Of a DNA stretch of 64,000 nucleotides, positions 17,395-27,800 are shown one piece after another. Source of the DNA: TC-15 sp034437275 (GTDB taxonomy: Bacteria; Chloroflexota; Anaerolineae; Aggregatilineales; Aggregatilineaceae); contig DAOTUD010000037.1 in the NCBI GenBank assembly GCA_034437275.1, forward strand, positions 1 through 64,000, in the 5' to 3' direction. The notes beneath the pieces are model-generated. The model did no database searches and was not told the origin of the DNA. It saw only the letters and a program-made list of their open reading frames with translations. Both the position numbers and the translations under genes were made by a program. The first letter of the stretch is position 1; the number at the start of each line of letters is the position of its first letter.

Positions 17395-17477
17395 TCACAC
17401 GACACGCAGTAAGACGCGAAGGAAGCCGCGCCATCGTCGTAAACACAGCCGGCAGCCTGTTTCAGTCGATGCCGTTC

Positions 17478-18260
17478 TCAGTCAATATGGATGGTGCCGA
17501 ATACGGTGCTGGCCGTGAGGTAGAGGTCGATGGCGTCCGGATCGTAGGGCGTGGTGGCATACACCCCTGGCTCCAACTCCTCGAAGCGCGTCTCGTCCAG
17601 GTCCAGGCGCGCGAACGGCCCGGCCTGCACGGTGACCAGGGCGCGGCTGGTGGGTTGAATCGTCAACGACACGTCGCCCAGTGTCGACCGGGCGTAGACC
17701 GTGCCCCATGCCCGGCGCGGGCAGATAACGTCGACGCGCCCCATGCCCGACGCAGCGTACACGCGGTCGATGGTCATCCCGGCCAGGTCCAGTTCCAGAT
17801 GGCCCAGGTAGCTGCTGACCAGCATGCCCCAGGGCAGATCATTGGCCAGCCCCAGCTCCCAGTCCGCCATCGACAGCCACCACGTTTCGCCGCGCTGCAT
17901 CCGCAGCGATGCATGGTTGTTGCGCACCACCAGCGATGGACGCGAGCGCGCGGTATATTGCCCGGCGATCAGGCGGCCCGGTTTGCGCAGGGGGTGCAGT
18001 TGGACGTCCAGTTCGCCGCTTTGAATTTCAACGGACGCCGACTCGACGCTGCCGCGCGTGATGCCGAAGGTGTGCGCCTGCCAGCTTGGCGCAATGTCGC
18101 CGCGCAGCAGCACTTGCAGCCCCAGCAGCACGAACAGGATCGGCCAGTACGGCGTCAGGTCGAGATCGATCAGCAGGAAGTTGTCGAGCAGCAGCACGAC
18201 TCCCCCGGCGATCAAGAGCAGCGGCCACACCCAGGGCGCGCGTTTAAGCTGGGCATTCAT
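17478..18260 (-). CDS. LiaF/toast-rack-like membrane protein
   Basis: A 260-residue protein with two N-terminal transmembrane helices (about 11-30 and 36-54, the DUF5668/LiaI-like pair) and a beta-rich extracytoplasmic or cytoplasmic domain of about 180 residues with repeated short strands (SVEIQSGELDVQL, GHLELDLAGM, ARSTLGDVSLTI), the toast-rack pattern of LiaF and phage-shock-related proteins. Family members often modulate envelope-stress signalling. GGAGG lies upstream of the ATG, which is only 3 nt after the sigma factor stop, so it is cotranscribed with the primary sigma gene. Confidence 0.75.
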   Translation of the reverse strand: MNAQLKRAPWVWPLLLIAGGVVLLLDNFLLIDLDLTPYWPILFVLLGLQVLLRGDIAPSWQAHTFGITRGSVESASVEIQSGELDVQLHPLRKPGRLIAGQYTARSRPSLVVRNNHASLRMQRGETWWLSMADWELGLANDLPWGMLVSSYLGHLELDLAGMTIDRVYAASGMGRVDVICPRRAWGTVYARSTLGDVSLTIQPTSRALVTVQAGPFARLDLDETRFEELEPGVYATTPYDPDAIDLYLTASTVFGTIHID

Positions 18261-18263
18261 CGC

Positions 18264-19493
<1,230 letters not shown>

Positions 19494-19526
19494 ATCGCGT
19501 AATATGTCGCTTCTTCCTGCCTACAC

Positions 19527-19556
19527 AAAAGCACCCTACCATCAACGGTAGGGCGC
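19527..19556 (-). terminator. Terminator of the ABC/Gld operon
   Basis: On the minus strand a 7-bp stem, ccctacc/ggtaggg (19553-19547 with 19540-19534), is followed by tgcttttg. It lies between the DUF4340-like gene and rpoD. Confidence 0.65.
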
Positions 19557-19585
19557 TCGTGTCTATTCCCTCATGACACGACCCG

Positions 19586-20299
19586 TCACCCGGATGGTTC
19601 CGCTGATGGCGTAGTTGTTGACTGGAACGTTTCAGTTAACATACTCAAAAGAGGATCCATGAGCGTATTCGATACCAGATAAATGCGCTGATCCCCTTCG
19701 GGCCATACATAGTATGCCATATCATCTAAATTTGCGTTACCTACCTGGGCCACATGCCCCTGTGAGCCTGTGGGATCGGTCGTAAACTGAAAAACATACT
19801 GCGGGTCCGACGACAATTCAAACAATGCCAGTTTGTCCGTCACAAACTCGCGCATAGTCGCGACCCAGCCAGTGTCCACCGCCAACCCAAACACCCGTAA
19901 GTTGCGAGGGCTGGCCTGATACCACTGCTTGGTCGCCATGAAAGCCAGGGACAGCGCGGCGCTCTCCGCCACCGACTGGTTAACGGCGTCGGCAGCCACA
20001 TATTCCTGAATGGGTGCCCCGGTGTTTCTGTCCAGTATCTCAGGAGCGTACCACAATCCCTGCTCATTCCGTACCAATAAAACGCCTGTACCCGTAGTGA
20101 CATCTAGCACTTCTATGCCATATACCTGGGCCGCTGCGCTGACGTTGGGGAAAAGCTGGGCAGGCCGCTGCGCCTGTTGGGTGGCGTTGGCGGCCACTAA
20201 CTCAGCTTGTTTGGCTGCCGGATCATCGAACATTAGCAAAAAGACCATCACCGCAGCAAATCCAACGAGCATTACATACGCCACCGGGCGTTTGATCAT
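19586..20299 (-). CDS. DUF4340-like membrane-anchored protein
   Basis: A 237-residue protein with an N-terminal membrane anchor (about residues 5-24) and a beta-rich outer domain. Its position directly after a GldG-like gene matches DUF4340 proteins, which commonly accompany Gld-type ABC modules; sequence similarity alone is modest. It starts 37 bp after the GldG-like gene, is the last gene of the operon, and is followed by a terminator. Probably a periplasmic/surface component of the transporter; molecular role unknown. Confidence 0.6.
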   Translation of the reverse strand: MIKRPVAYVMLVGFAAVMVFLLMFDDPAAKQAELVAANATQQAQRPAQLFPNVSAAAQVYGIEVLDVTTGTGVLLVRNEQGLWYAPEILDRNTGAPIQEYVAADAVNQSVAESAALSLAFMATKQWYQASPRNLRVFGLAVDTGWVATMREFVTDKLALFELSSDPQYVFQFTTDPTGSQGHVAQVGNANLDDMAYYVWPEGDQRIYLVSNTLMDPLLSMLTETFQSTTTPSAEPSG

Positions 20300-20336
20300 A
20301 CGTTCGGGCCCTTACCCCATCTAAGTACAGTCTACC

Positions 20337-22073
20337 TTAACGTTGGCGATACCACCACACGATCATGCCGCTCATCAACACCAGCCCCGGCAGCACCAGC
20401 ATGGTGATATACGCAATAACGCGCCGTTCCTGGTCAGAAGCGACAACAGGCTGCAGCGTGGTATCGCTGATTACCGGGAACTGCAGCTGGCGCGAAAACC
20501 CCGTCAGCCAGTCGACCACATCCGTCCACAGGAACACATTGCCGGGAATCGACGACACGAACTCATTTTTCAGCACGTCCGAATCGCCGATAATCAGCAG
20601 CCGGGGTTGAATGTCCTCCTGCTGCTCCAGGTTGCGTTTCACCGTCACGCCCATCAGCAGCGGGCCGGGCGTGTCCTCGCCGGGCGTGTACTGCACGACA
20701 TTTTGCGACTCGCTGGCGGCCTGCAGCAGGTCCGTTTCGCCAAAAGACTGCTCGGACGAGAACAGGAGCTGCTGGCGCGTATAGAGCATCTGCTGCACAT
20801 TCGGCTCCGCGACAAGCTCTAGCGGGCGGGCATGTTGCAGCACGACCATCTCGTCGCGGCTGCCTTGCATGATGCTGTGCGGCGCGATGATATCGACAAT
20901 CGGCGTAAATTCACTGGTGGCAATGGGATTAGCTTGAAAGACTTTCGTCTCGACAAGCAGTTCGTCTTTAACTCGTACCCCAAACTCGTCCCATAGATAA
21001 TTACTAAAAATGCTGCCTTCCTGCAAAAAAGTGTAGGGACCTTCGTCCGGCATGGACACGTCGAAGCCGGGCAGTTGATCCTCGACCAGGGGCGGATCGG
21101 CGAAAATGCCCAATCGCCCGCCGCGCGCCATATACGCCTCGATTAACGCGACGTCGTCCGCGTCGAACGGCGACCTGGCGCCGATAATCAGCACTGCGCT
21201 GGCATCCGCCGGAATGGCGTTGACGGTCGACAAATCGAGCGGCTCGACCGCGATCCCCATCCCGACCAGGCTGGACGCCAGCCGCGAAATCCCGATCTCG
21301 TCGATGCGGGTCAGGTCGCGCTCGCCATGCCCGGTAGTGAAGTAAATCTTGATCGCGCCCGCCTGGGCAACCTGGTTCAAGCCTTCGGAAATCTCGCGCT
21401 CATCGACCGGGCCGAGATAAATCGGCGAGTAGCGCAAGCGCTGGCTGCCATCCGGATCGGCGACATATTCCAGTTCGCCCTCTGCGTTGAGGACGTTCAG
21501 GAACAAGGTACCGTCATAGCCCGGCTGGTAGCCATACAGGGCCGCCACATCCGGCTTTTCGTCGGGATCGATGTACTGCACCTGGATCGCACCGTCGCCA
21601 TACACCTCATACTGGCGCAGCAGCAGGTCGGCCTTTTCCTGCTCGGCCAGCTTGCGGCGGCTGAAGAACCCCACGATCCGGACCTTGTAGTCCTGGGCTT
21701 TCAGGTCTTCGATCACGTTCTGCGTGGTTCCGGAGAGCGAATAGCGCTGGATGGAAGTCAGGTCGACGGTGATGTTAGCGCGGTCCACCACGACATACAC
21801 GGCCACCACCAGCCCCGTAAACAGGACCGTGATCAGGAGGCTGGTCGTGCCAAAGCGGGTCTGGCGTCCGGCCAGCCAGGCCTGGAATTCGCCCGGTGCC
21901 CACCACATCCACAGCGCAATGCCGCCCACGCCGACCATCACGCACAGGAAGACCCCGATGGTGATCGCGCCGCCGAACAGGTACAACAGCCCGCCGGCCA
22001 CGAGCGCCAGACTGCCGATGACGCTGGCCCAGCTTCCGATCGCGGGCTGGTTCAAACGATCAAAGAGATACAT
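20337..22073 (-). CDS. GldG-family ABC auxiliary protein
   Basis: A 578-residue protein with three N-terminal transmembrane segments (about 15-35, 38-55, 75-95), a large outer domain and a C-terminal helix (553-573) ending WWYRQR. The domain shows features of the GldG/ABC-type uncharacterised transport family: NITVDLTSIQRYSLSGTT, then KIYFTTGHGERDL and VLIIGARSPFDADDVALI. Family members pair with a GldA-like ATPase and GldF-like permease, first known from gliding but widespread in non-gliding bacteria. Its ATG follows the permease stop with no gap (TAAATG). Confidence 0.85.
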   Translation of the reverse strand: MYLFDRLNQPAIGSWASVIGSLALVAGGLLYLFGGAITIGVFLCVMVGVGGIALWMWWAPGEFQAWLAGRQTRFGTTSLLITVLFTGLVVAVYVVVDRANITVDLTSIQRYSLSGTTQNVIEDLKAQDYKVRIVGFFSRRKLAEQEKADLLLRQYEVYGDGAIQVQYIDPDEKPDVAALYGYQPGYDGTLFLNVLNAEGELEYVADPDGSQRLRYSPIYLGPVDEREISEGLNQVAQAGAIKIYFTTGHGERDLTRIDEIGISRLASSLVGMGIAVEPLDLSTVNAIPADASAVLIIGARSPFDADDVALIEAYMARGGRLGIFADPPLVEDQLPGFDVSMPDEGPYTFLQEGSIFSNYLWDEFGVRVKDELLVETKVFQANPIATSEFTPIVDIIAPHSIMQGSRDEMVVLQHARPLELVAEPNVQQMLYTRQQLLFSSEQSFGETDLLQAASESQNVVQYTPGEDTPGPLLMGVTVKRNLEQQEDIQPRLLIIGDSDVLKNEFVSSIPGNVFLWTDVVDWLTGFSRQLQFPVISDTTLQPVVASDQERRVIAYITMLVLPGLVLMSGMIVWWYRQR

Positions 22074-22832
22074 TTACCGCCATCTCCGCGACTCGACCAG
22101 GCGGATCGTGATGAACACCATCACGACGATCAGCCCGATGAAAAACACCACATCTTCGAAGCGGATAACACCAATCAAAAACGAGGTTGAATAATGGGCT
22201 TGCAAGCTCAACTGCCGCACGATCTCGGCCACCGCGCGGTTGGGGATAATCTGCCCGGCATAGTCGCCTAACCACAGGATGAACAACACCGACATGCTCA
22301 AGTATCCGGCGACGACCTGGTTTTCCGTGATGGCCGAGAAAAACAACCCGACCGCTAATGTCGCCCCGCCGAACAGCCAGATGCCGATATAGGCGCTGAT
22401 CACCGGGCCGACATCCAGGTCCGGGATCAACATCCCGGTCTTGTCCCGAAAAGTGGTGATCGCCAGCCAGATGACCTGGTATACCAGCGTCAGGCACAGG
22501 ATCAGCGTGTAATAGCCCCACGCCCCGATGAACTTGCCCAGGACGATATCGCTGTCGCGCGTGGGCATCGTGAGCAGCAGTTCGAGCGTGCCCTCGCGCG
22601 ATTCTTCCGCGAACAGGCGCATGGTGAGCAGCGGCGCAAAGAAAATCGTGAAGAACCCGAACGCGCCGAGCACTTCCGCGCCATCCGGGGGCAGCCGCCC
22701 CACCCGCTGGCTGAGATCGGTGTTGAACTGCCACCCGGTGAGCAGCAGAATGGCAAACGCGACGAGATACGCGATAGGTGAAGTGAAATACTGTCCCAAT
22801 TCGCGCCAGGCGATAATGCGGATATGACGCAT
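22074..22832 (-). CDS. ABC transporter permease, GldF/ABC-2 type
   Basis: A 252-residue protein with six predicted membrane helices. It opens RIIAWRELGQYFTSPIAYLV, the usual start of ABC-2 permeases of the Gld type, and has EESREGTLELLLTMP, the cytoplasmic coupling segment after helix two. The ATG lies 4 nt after the ATPase stop. With the ATPase and GldG-like protein it probably forms one exporter; the substrate is not predictable. Confidence 0.88.
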   Translation of the reverse strand: MRHIRIIAWRELGQYFTSPIAYLVAFAILLLTGWQFNTDLSQRVGRLPPDGAEVLGAFGFFTIFFAPLLTMRLFAEESREGTLELLLTMPTRDSDIVLGKFIGAWGYYTLILCLTLVYQVIWLAITTFRDKTGMLIPDLDVGPVISAYIGIWLFGGATLAVGLFFSAITENQVVAGYLSMSVLFILWLGDYAGQIIPNRAVAEIVRQLSLQAHYSTSFLIGVIRFEDVVFFIGLIVVMVFITIRLVESRRWR

Positions 22833-22836
22833 CGTG

Positions 22837-23775
22837 CTACCCTCCGCGCGCGCTTGATGGCTGGTCGAGACGGCTGGTCAGTTCCAGGAAGCTTTCCTCC
22901 AGCGTCAGCGCCCAGGGGCGGAGTTCCAACAGTTCCAGCCCGTGCCCCACCACCGCCGCCGAGAGCGCAGGCCGGATATCGGCCTGGGGCTTGGCGCTGA
23001 CCAGATAGCCCTCCCCGTGCGATGCGACGTGCGCCACCCCAGGCACCCGGTCGAGCACCTGACGCGCTTTGCGGGCCGGGCCGCCGATCCGCACGAACAA
23101 CCGCCCGCCCCGATTCAAGCGCGCCTGCAACTGGCCGGGGGTCCCCTCGGCGATGATCTGGCCGCGGTCGATAATGACCACCCGGTCACACACCTGCTCG
23201 GCTTCGGTCAGGATGTGCGTGCTGAGCATGACGGTGTGCCCCTCGCCCAACTCGCGGATCAGCGCGCGCAGATCATGTACCTGGTGCGGGTCCAGCCCGA
23301 TGGTGGGTTCGTCCAAAATCAGCACCTCGGGATTATGTACCATCGCCTGGGCCAGCCCGACCCGCTGCCGCATCCCTTTGGACAGATTGCGAATCAGGCT
23401 GCGCGCGCGGTCGGCCATGCCCACCAGTTCCAACACCTCGTCGATACGCTGGCGGGGCTTGCTGAGGCCGCGCAGTTGGGCACAGAATTTCAGGTAGCCC
23501 CGCACCGTCATATCCCGGTAGAGCGGCACCGTTTCCGGCAGATAGCCCACATGCCGCCGCATTTCCAGCGAGTCCGCGAACACGTCAAAACCAGCCACCC
23601 GGGCCGTACCCTCGCTGGGCGGCATGTAGCCGGTCAGGATGCGCATCGTGGTGGTCTTACCAGCCCCGTTTGGCCCCAAAAAGCCAAGAATCTGGCCTTT
23701 GTGTGCCTGGAAACTGATCGAATCCAGCGCCAGGAACCGGCCATAGCGCTTGGTCAGGTTCTTTACGTCGATCAC
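22837..23775 (-). CDS. ABC transporter ATP-binding protein, GldA type
   Basis: A 312-residue ATPase. The start is placed at GTG 23775, which overlaps the guanylate kinase stop (GTGA) and has AGGAAG upstream; the earlier GTG would add 12 unconserved residues. Walker A GPNGAGKTT, signature LSKGMRQRVGLAQAM, Walker B VLILDEPTIGLDP and the switch His in STHILTEAE are all intact. After residue 215 a C-terminal regulatory domain typical of ABC-2 exporters follows. Drives the permease encoded next. Confidence 0.92.
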   Translation of the reverse strand: MIDVKNLTKRYGRFLALDSISFQAHKGQILGFLGPNGAGKTTTMRILTGYMPPSEGTARVAGFDVFADSLEMRRHVGYLPETVPLYRDMTVRGYLKFCAQLRGLSKPRQRIDEVLELVGMADRARSLIRNLSKGMRQRVGLAQAMVHNPEVLILDEPTIGLDPHQVHDLRALIRELGEGHTVMLSTHILTEAEQVCDRVVIIDRGQIIAEGTPGQLQARLNRGGRLFVRIGGPARKARQVLDRVPGVAHVASHGEGYLVSAKPQADIRPALSAAVVGHGLELLELRPWALTLEESFLELTSRLDQPSSARGG

Positions 23776-24719
23776 GGTGCTTCCTGAGGGATGGTGGCGC
23801 GAGGCTGCCACGTCCAGCCGGACAGATCGTGCACCGGCAGCCAGCAGTTGTAGACGAACTCCAGGTAAATGTCCGGCGGCTTGGCCGTGATGCTGACATG
23901 ACTGGGCGGAACGAAATCGAAGCGCTCGTCGGAGATAGCGTCGATGGTGACGTCATGCCCCAACGCCTGCTTGAGCTTACGACGCAGCAGCACATGCGGC
24001 GGCACCGCCGGGTCCTCGACGCTGAACACCGGCAGGGAACCATCGGCGGCCCGCACGAGCACCCGATCATCGTGCTGGATCAAGGCTTTGACGGTCGTGT
24101 GAAAGGCATGGCGCGGCAGCACGCTGGCGGCGGATGGGTCGCTGTGCTGGCGCGCACGTTCGCTCAGGATGATGTGGCGCAGCGTCTCGGCAGCCGGTTC
24201 GCGCTCATCGTTGATCACGAGATAGTGGCATTTGGGCGCGAACGTCATCTCGAAGCGCGCCCGTTCCAACCGGTCAGCCAGGGCTTCGGGGGTGATGTCG
24301 CCCCGCTGGCGGATACGGTCGGCCAGGATGTCCAGGTTGGACGGGGTCACAAAGATCAGGATCGTGTGCTGCGGATACGCTTTGTGAATTTCCGTCGCGC
24401 CCAGAAACTCGATATCGGCGATCAAATCCCGGTCGGTGTTGATCGCCGCCTCGACCGGGGCACGGGGGGTCCCATACAGATCATTGAGATGCACCTGCTG
24501 CCACTCAATGAGCCGGTCGTTGGCGATCAAGTCCTCAAATTCTTGCTGCGAAACAAACCAGTGCTCGCGCCCATTTTGCTCACCGGCGCGCATGGCGCGG
24601 GTGGTCATGGTGGCTAGCTGTGGCAGATCGTCGATCCGGTCTTGCACCCGGCGCATCAGCGTATTTTTCCCTGCACCAGAGGGGCCGACCAGAATGAAAA
24701 GTGTCCCCTTGCGCGGCAT
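23772..24719 (-). CDS. Divergent guanylate kinase with C-terminal Nudix-like extension
   Basis: A 315-residue protein. The start is the ATG at 24719, with GGGAAGGA upstream and the P-loop near the N-terminus. Residues 1-190 are guanylate-kinase-like: LVGPSGAGKNT, MTTRAMRAGEQNG (GMP binding), NDLYGT, and DIEFLGATE in place of the usual DID-QG. Bacterial GMK is normally about 200 residues, but here about 115 more follow a short linker. That part (HTTVKALIQHDDRVLVRA.. through DIYLEFVYNCWLPV) has the strand order of a Nudix domain but no visible Nudix box. GMK converts GMP to GDP; the divergence leaves open whether this is the housekeeping enzyme. It is the first gene of the ABC operon. Confidence 0.8.
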   Translation of the reverse strand: MPRKGTLFILVGPSGAGKNTLMRRVQDRIDDLPQLATMTTRAMRAGEQNGREHWFVSQQEFEDLIANDRLIEWQQVHLNDLYGTPRAPVEAAINTDRDLIADIEFLGATEIHKAYPQHTILIFVTPSNLDILADRIRQRGDITPEALADRLERARFEMTFAPKCHYLVINDEREPAAETLRHIILSERARQHSDPSAASVLPRHAFHTTVKALIQHDDRVLVRAADGSLPVFSVEDPAVPPHVLLRRKLKQALGHDVTIDAISDERFDFVPPSHVSITAKPPDIYLEFVYNCWLPVHDLSGWTWQPRATIPQEAP

Positions 24720-24784
24720 GACAATCCTTCCCGGTGTACTAGTTGCCCATTTCGACGCAGAGTGTAACATGCCCCCATCAAAAG

Positions 24785-24826
24785 GAAAAAACGGGCCACC
24801 CAAAGTTGCTGCGTGGCCCGTTTTGG
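24785..24826 (-). terminator. Terminator of the giant pilin-like gene
   Basis: A 9-bp stem acgggccac/gtggcccgt (24791-24799 with 24813-24821) with a T run on the minus strand (aaaaaa at 24785-24790). It stops transcription from the gene ending at 24846. Confidence 0.8.
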
Positions 24827-24845
24827 TGAACGTCAGCGTGCTGGA

Positions 24846-27800
24846 TTAGTCGGCAACCATGATATCGTCGAGCCACCAGCCATCGTCAACATCACTGTTG
24901 GAGCGCGCATCCAGGCGGAAGCGGATGGTGATCTGCTGCCCGGCGTAGCTGCTCAGGTCGATCAGGCGTTTGCGCCAGGTGGTGTCAGTGCCCCACTGTG
25001 TCTCCAGAGTGGTCCAGTTGAAGCCCTCGTCGGTGGACACCTCGACGCGAACCGAATCGCCGTAACCCAGGTCGCGTTTGTCCCAATACGAGAGCGTCGG
25101 ATTGGCCGTACCGGACAGATCGATGGTCCCTTCCAGCGTCAGCGACATGTCGTTGTCGTCCTCGTATTCTACGCCGTCACCAGGACTATCGTGGAAGACT
25201 TGCCCGGCGATCCCGAAGTCAACCCGAACTTGCTGGTTACCGTAGTATTCATAGTATTCGACCACAACGGTATGGTTACCCTTGTCGAGCGTGACACTGC
25301 CGACATCGGGATCATTATCGTTGTATCCCCGGTTCACCCACGCATCGATCACGGTGTTCCCGTCGACAATCACCCGGACACCATCATCCGAACGCGCTTC
25401 GATCCAGTACGTCGTGCCGTCGTCGGTAACATTGATCGTGCGTGTCCATCGGATCATGAATGGAGAACCAGTGTTGATAGGGGCCGGCCAGGTCCCGTCA
25501 TCGCCGGGTTCGACGATATCACCATTGTACGTCTCGGTACCGATCAGTTCGCCCGGTTCGAAGATATGGTCGCCATCGTCCTGGTAGTACTCGGCGGTCC
25601 AGCCACCCGGCCCGAGTGCCGCACCACTGCCGATCATGCGCAGGCCGGGCACGCGGTCCCAGGTATGATCCATGACCCAGTAGTCGTTCAGAGTCTCAGC
25701 ATTTTCGAAGAAGGACGGGTTTAGCGTATGGACTGCCTCACGCCCATCACGGTCCACGACCCACACATCGTCAACATACCAGCCGTCGTCAACATACGTG
25801 CTACTGACGGCATACAACCGGAAACGGATCTTAACCTGTTTGTCGACATAAGATGACAAATCTACCTGCCGCCGATCCCAGGACGTTGTCTGGACATTGC
25901 GATAATGCTGGAAGACCGTATCCCACCCAGTCCAGGTCTGGCCACCATCTCCGGAGGCATTGATCTCAACCAGGGTATAATCGTTATAGGTAAGATCGAA
26001 GGTCTCCCAGAAGTAGAGGGTCGGCTCGACGGTATTGGTAAGATCAACCGCCCCACGCAGTTCGAGTATTGCATTCGTGTAGTGTTTGTAGTCGACACCA
26101 CCCGGGCTGTCGGTAAAGAGGCGGGATCCCCCATTGCGTTCATACACGTTCTCGGTTGAGATCGTCCAGTCCCCGCCGACATACCAGTTGCCATCACCGG
26201 ACTCGAAGTTGTCAAAGAAACCGTCGGACATATTCTCGAGTTGATAAACCGGCTCGTTGTGCTCCTGGAAGCACACATCGTCGATCCACCAGCCATCGTT
26301 GACATTGGTGTCAGATGATGTCGTATCCAGCCGGAAGCGGACTTTGATCACCTGGCCGACATAGGTAGACAGGTCGACGGCCCGGCGTGTCCAGGACAGC
26401 ACCGTATCGTAGCCGCGATCGGGCACATAGCGATACCCTTCGGGCATGCCGCCTTCTTCTTCATAACGCCAGATATCCGTCCACGACGACCCATCATCGG
26501 TTGACACCTCAAGGTACAGATCATCGTGGGTATAATCGATATCCCACTGGTGCCAGAACACGACTTCGGGGTCTGTCGCGCCGGTCAGGTCGAGGTCCGC
26601 ATTCAAGACCAGCGAACTATTGGTATCGTCGACGTAGTTGGAGCCGGGGCTATCGGACCAGAACTGCGACCCGCTGTGTGCCGTGATCGTTTGATCGCCC
26701 GGTTGGTCTGGATTGTAGTCCGGCCCATTCACAATCGCCCAGGTCCCCTCTGCGATCCACGAGCCAGCGCCGCCTTCCATGTTGTCGCACCAATCCGGTG
26801 TGATCACGTTGCTGGGCTTGTTGCGGATGCTGAAGTCGTCAATCCACCAGCCATCGTCCGTGTAGGAGTGGCTGCGCGCATCCAGCCGGAAGCGGAAGTA
26901 TACCTCCTGCCCGATATAATCGGACAGCGAGAGCACCGTCTGGCCCCAACTGAGGTTATCTTCCTGGTAGGCCAGTTCGCTGCCGGTCAGTGGCTGCCAC
27001 GTGTAGCGACCGTCGGTCGACACCTCGGCGTAGATGTAATCATGATAGGTCAGCGCGTAGCGATGCCAGAAGACGATTTGCGGGTCAACGACGGCGGCGT
27101 TATCCAGGTCGATCACCCCGTCCAGTTCCAGCGTGCTGTTCGAGTCATCCAGATAGTCGCCCCCGGGGCTGTCCGACCAGGCCTGGGACCCGCTGTGGGC
27201 GGCCTCGTTGCTCAAGGCCCACGTGCCACCAGCATACCAGTTTTCCGGCCCTTCCATATCGTCGGAGAAGCCAACCGTGTAGCGCTTCAACACATTGTTC
27301 TTGACGGATATATCGTCGATCCACCACCCTGGATCGGTACGCCATGTGCCACTATTATCCAGGATGAAACGCAGTTCAACGATCTCACCGGAGAAGTCAC
27401 GTCCCACGCCAGGGCCAGCGCCATCTGGGTCGCCGAAGTTCGTCAGGTCGAAGCTTTGGCGGGACCAACTCAGGTTCACTTCACTATCCTGGTGGACCAC
27501 AACATCCGTCCAGTTGTTCGTCCCCGCGATAGCCACACTGACAATCGCGCTCGCCCCCCAGTCGAGATCATAGCTATCCCAGAATTCCAGCGTAGGCTGG
27601 GTCGCGCCGACCAGATCGATATAGCCGCGCAGCGCCAGAATACAGTAGGAATAGTCATCGTACTCGCTGCCGGGGCTGTCCGACCAGGCGGTGGATGGGC
27701 TGCGATACTTTTCGTCAGAAAGCGCCCAGTTACACTCGCCCTCATCCATCATCCCCCCTGGATCGTCGATAAACACCACCGCACGCGCCCCCCAACCGCT

